From an uncultured Oscillospiraceae bacterium (GTDB lineage: Bacteria > Bacillota > Clostridia > Oscillospirales > Acutalibacteraceae), in contig CABQAA010000007.1 in assembly GCA_902461995.1 (NCBI GenBank), forward strand, positions 1-17,413: a stretch of 17,413 bases of DNA, written 5' to 3'. This document shows, one piece after another, positions 15,349 through 17,413 of the stretch; positions within the stretch are counted from its first letter, which is position 1; the number at the start of each line of letters is the position of its first letter. The notes under the pieces were generated by a model. That model was not told the DNA's origin, ran no database searches, and saw nothing but the letters and a program-made list of their open reading frames with translations. Both the position numbers and the translations under genes were made by a program.

Positions 15349-16983
15349 TTATTCTCCCAAAGATTTCAGGACATCCGGATTCAGTGCCGTCACCGGCCAG
15401 CCGTCCTTTGTCCACTCGATGCTGCTGATGAGCATCATACTGCCGCTGTTCTCCCAAAAATACTCGCTGACCAGATAATCCTGATCCGTATCCCGGAAAA
15501 TAGAGGCGTGCCCGACCTTGATGATGCCGTCCTTGTAATCGGTCACGGCGGTGTGCCCGCCTTCCATCATCGGCTTGCCGTCCCGGTCCACATAAGGGCC
15601 GGTCAGGCTCTTGGAACGGCCGACGCCGCAGTAGTACTTGGTCGCAAAGTTGCCGATGGCAACAAACAAATAATAATACTCGCCCCGCTTGATGACATAC
15701 GGCGCCTCGATGCCGCCGGGCCGCTCGGTGCGGTTGGCCAGGGTATAGGTGGTGGTATCGCTTTCATCCAGCATCCCGTTCGACGGATTGATCTTCCGCA
15801 TTTTGATGCCGCCCCAGTAGGAACCGAAGATCAGCCATGGCTGGCCATCGTCATCGATGAAGATGTTGGGGTCGATGCAGTTGTAATCGTCTACGCCTTT
15901 GTAGGAGCGGATGACCAGGCCCTTATCCACCCACGAATAGTCCTTGGTTCCCTTTTCGAGCGTCTTGTTCACCGCCACACCAATGGCGGAATTTTGGGAT
16001 CCGCTGGTTGAGCAGCAGTAATAGCAGTAGTACAAATCTCCGATCTTATAGACCCCTGGGGCCCAGATGCTGCCTCCCGGCACTTCCTGCTCCATCCAAT
16101 CGTACGGATATCTGTTCGGGAACACCGATCCGATGCTCTCCCAGAACTGCAGATCCTTGGAACGTTTGATTCCAATGCCGTTGCCCATGTTATAGGCGTA
16201 ATAGGTGTCACCCTGGCGGATAATCTCGGGGCAGGAGGATCCGGTCAGGGCTCCGGACACCACCATCATATAGGGGTATTGTCCGCCCCCATCGCTTACC
16301 TTTTCAAAGGTCCAGATCTGTTCTTTGCCGGATGTCTTGTCGTTCTGGACAATTTGGGTCCCAGCGGTTTTGGCCCCATCCTTCGTTTCCACCGGTTTGC
16401 CTGTGGCCGCAGACAGAAGACGGTACCGACCCTTTTCGGATTCTTCCAGCGTCCACATCTGGCCCTTATTCCCTTGTTTGAATTCCGAAACACAGATGGC
16501 GGTGCCGTTGGCCTCGGCATTCTTTTTCAGGGTCATGTACTGCCGGGAGGACATGTTTTCAAAGACATAGCTGCCGTCCTCTTGCTGAATCGCCCGCCAT
16601 ATCTGGTTTAGGTCGTTGCAGTATCCCTGGGATACGACAAAAGCATTTGCCGACAAGCCGAATTTGTTGGACGCCATGACATACCCGTCGTTGGCATTGA
16701 CGATTTTGTATAAAGCGTTGTGTTTCAAAACGCCCTCCTTTTGGATGGGAGGATCGGTTGGATCGGTCCCCCCCGGGATAGACCCGTCGGATGGATCGGT
16801 GGGTTCCGTCGTGTCCGTGCTTTGAGGATCGGATCCGACCAAATCGGAACTCGTCTCGGAGGCCGAGGTCTCCGAAGCATCGGAGACCTCCCCTCCTTTC
16901 TCACCGCAGCCGGTTAGCAGTGCCAGGCACATACACACCGGCAGCACTCGGCGGAAGAACACGCCCGTAAATTTCATCCGCAC
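15349..16983 (-). CDS. GH43 arabinanase-like lipoprotein with ricin-type lectin
   Basis: This 544-residue predicted surface lipoprotein has lipobox LLTGC (Cys26), then a Ser/Thr/Asp/Pro-rich tether to about residue 85, a ricin-type beta-trefoil (about 88-230; motifs QIW, QMW, QIW) and a GH43 propeller (about 236-544). It is a paralogue of the C-terminal half of the next gene product. The pKa-modulating Asp371 (CIDPNIF), the acid Glu426 (IEAPYV) and the metal-site-like His492 (VGHAS) are retained. The expected catalytic-base Asp is Cys251 (SSCPEII). It lies 12 bases after the solute-binding-protein gene, so the two are co-transcribed. The start is either the GTG at 16983 (AGGAGG six bases upstream, preferred) or the ATG at 16977 (12 bases), a difference of two residues. 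It probably holds arabinan at the cell surface near the transporter and may hydrolyse it. Confidence 0.9.
   Translation of the reverse strand: MRMKFTGVFFRRVLPVCMCLALLTGCGEKGGEVSDASETSASETSSDLVGSDPQSTDTTEPTDPSDGSIPGGTDPTDPPIQKEGVLKHNALYKIVNANDGYVMASNKFGLSANAFVVSQGYCNDLNQIWRAIQQEDGSYVFENMSSRQYMTLKKNAEANGTAICVSEFKQGNKGQMWTLEESEKGRYRLLSAATGKPVETKDGAKTAGTQIVQNDKTSGKEQIWTFEKVSDGGGQYPYMMVVSGALTGSSCPEIIRQGDTYYAYNMGNGIGIKRSKDLQFWESIGSVFPNRYPYDWMEQEVPGGSIWAPGVYKIGDLYYCYYCCSTSGSQNSAIGVAVNKTLEKGTKDYSWVDKGLVIRSYKGVDDYNCIDPNIFIDDDGQPWLIFGSYWGGIKMRKINPSNGMLDESDTTTYTLANRTERPGGIEAPYVIKRGEYYYLFVAIGNFATKYYCGVGRSKSLTGPYVDRDGKPMMEGGHTAVTDYKDGIIKVGHASIFRDTDQDYLVSEYFWENSGSMMLISSIEWTKDGWPVTALNPDVLKSLGE
15683..15760 (-). 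repeat. Near-identical segment shared by the two GH43 genes, copy 2
   Basis: This is the partner of 12688-12765, at a fixed offset of 2995 bases with two mismatches (15730 and 15757). Recombination between the copies would delete or duplicate about 3 kb, including the module A and B region. Confidence 0.85.
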
Positions 16984-16995
16984 ACCGTACCTCCT

Positions 16996-17413
16996 TTATC
17001 CCGCTTTGCGCGCATTGATCAAGGTCATTTCCGCGTCATAGAATTCCTTGAGCTTGCTGGACATCTGGTCGGCCAGGTCTTCGATTTTCACCGAGTTGTT
17101 TTTCAGATTGGTCCAGATCTCTTCCGAGAAGGTCCAGCTCCAGAACTCATTCCAGCCCGGGATCCATTTCTTCAGATCAGGCGTCGCCTTAGAGAGGGCC
17201 TTGTACACCGCCGCGAAATCCTCACCAGGGGTCAGCTCCAGCACCCGGCTCCAAATAGCCGAATCGTTGGCTACGGGCAGGCTGGCGGGGTATTTATTCT
17301 TGCTCTTATACCAATCACAGCGGGCCTGCCAGCCCTCGGCGCCGAACGTCATGAACTTGAGCAGCTGATACGCCTCTTCCGGATGTGCACTGGTTTCCGA
17401 GACACAGCCCAGG
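16996..17413 (-). CDS. ABC transporter extracellular sugar-binding protein (C-terminal part only)
   Basis: About 138 C-terminal residues are visible and the N-terminus lies beyond the window. The sequence has the look of family 1 extracellular solute-binding proteins: HPEEAYQLLKFMTFGAEGW is the usual helix near the C-terminus of these sugar-binding lipoproteins. It is followed by a YPASLPVANDS turn, a Trp-rich stretch (WIPGWNEFWSWTFSEEIW) and a long final helix ending LINARKAG. The TAA stop at 16996-16998 is 12 bases from the GH43 lipoprotein start, so the two genes share a transcript. It probably captures arabino-oligosaccharides released at the surface and delivers them to an ABC permease encoded upstream of the window. 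No specificity can be assigned from the fragment. Confidence 0.82.
   Translation of the reverse strand, partial: LGCVSETSAHPEEAYQLLKFMTFGAEGWQARCDWYKSKNKYPASLPVANDSAIWSRVLELTPGEDFAAVYKALSKATPDLKKWIPGWNEFWSWTFSEEIWTNLKNNSVKIEDLADQMSSKLKEFYDAEMTLINARKAG

Overview
The window looks like part of a polysaccharide-utilisation region from a fairly GC-rich Gram-positive anaerobe, most likely a clostridial or oscillospiral gut- or digester-type Firmicute. This is an inference. It rests on strong AGGAGG-type ribosome sites, SPII lipoproteins with Ser/Thr-rich tethers, a C-terminal NPSTG-hydrophobic-RRKR anchor, and an ABC solute-binding protein beside secreted glycosidases. No taxonomic marker gene is present. 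The predicted substrate is arabinan or an arabinose-decorated polysaccharide.

Right-hand block (about 6850-17413, all minus strand, transcribed right to left): the C-terminus of an ABC sugar-binding protein; a lipoprotein with a ricin-type lectin and a GH43 domain; a secreted 975-residue protein with two related sandwich-like modules, a ricin lectin and a GH43 domain; a surface protein carrying the same two modules but no enzyme, ending in a sorting-signal-like anchor; an intracellular GH51 alpha-L-arabinofuranosidase; and a lipoprotein joining an SGNH hydrolase to a repetitive beta-helix-like domain. Together they suggest extracellular binding and trimming of arabinan, import of oligosaccharides, and release of arabinose in the cytoplasm.

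Middle (5750-6850): a single plus-strand AraC-family regulator, followed by a strong hairpin terminator. It is transcribed divergently from the left-hand operon.

Left-hand block (1-5746, minus strand): a five-gene catabolic cluster. In transcription order it encodes an L-fucose/L-arabinose isomerase-like protein, an FAD-linked oxidoreductase of the alkyl-DHAP-synthase/GlcD superfamily, a two-[4Fe-4S] partner subunit, a class II ketose-bisphosphate-type aldolase, and a PfkB sugar kinase cut by the window edge. Isomerase, kinase and aldolase form a classical ketose-1-phosphate cleavage route, and the FAD/Fe-S pair could oxidise the 2-hydroxyacid derived from the aldehyde product. Next to arabinosidases this suggests, without proving, an aldolytic pentose route: arabinose to ribulose, then ribulose-1-phosphate, then DHAP plus glycolaldehyde, then glycolate and glyoxylate.

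The main oddities are these. Both GH43 domains have Cys where the family's catalytic-base Asp is expected. The Fe-S subunit has lost the cysteines of both CCG cluster motifs while keeping both ferredoxin motifs. One module family occurs four times in two adjacent proteins and may be an undescribed carbohydrate-binding domain. No gene-free stretch exceeds 300 bases. I saw no tRNA, rRNA, CRISPR array, insertion sequence or phage gene.
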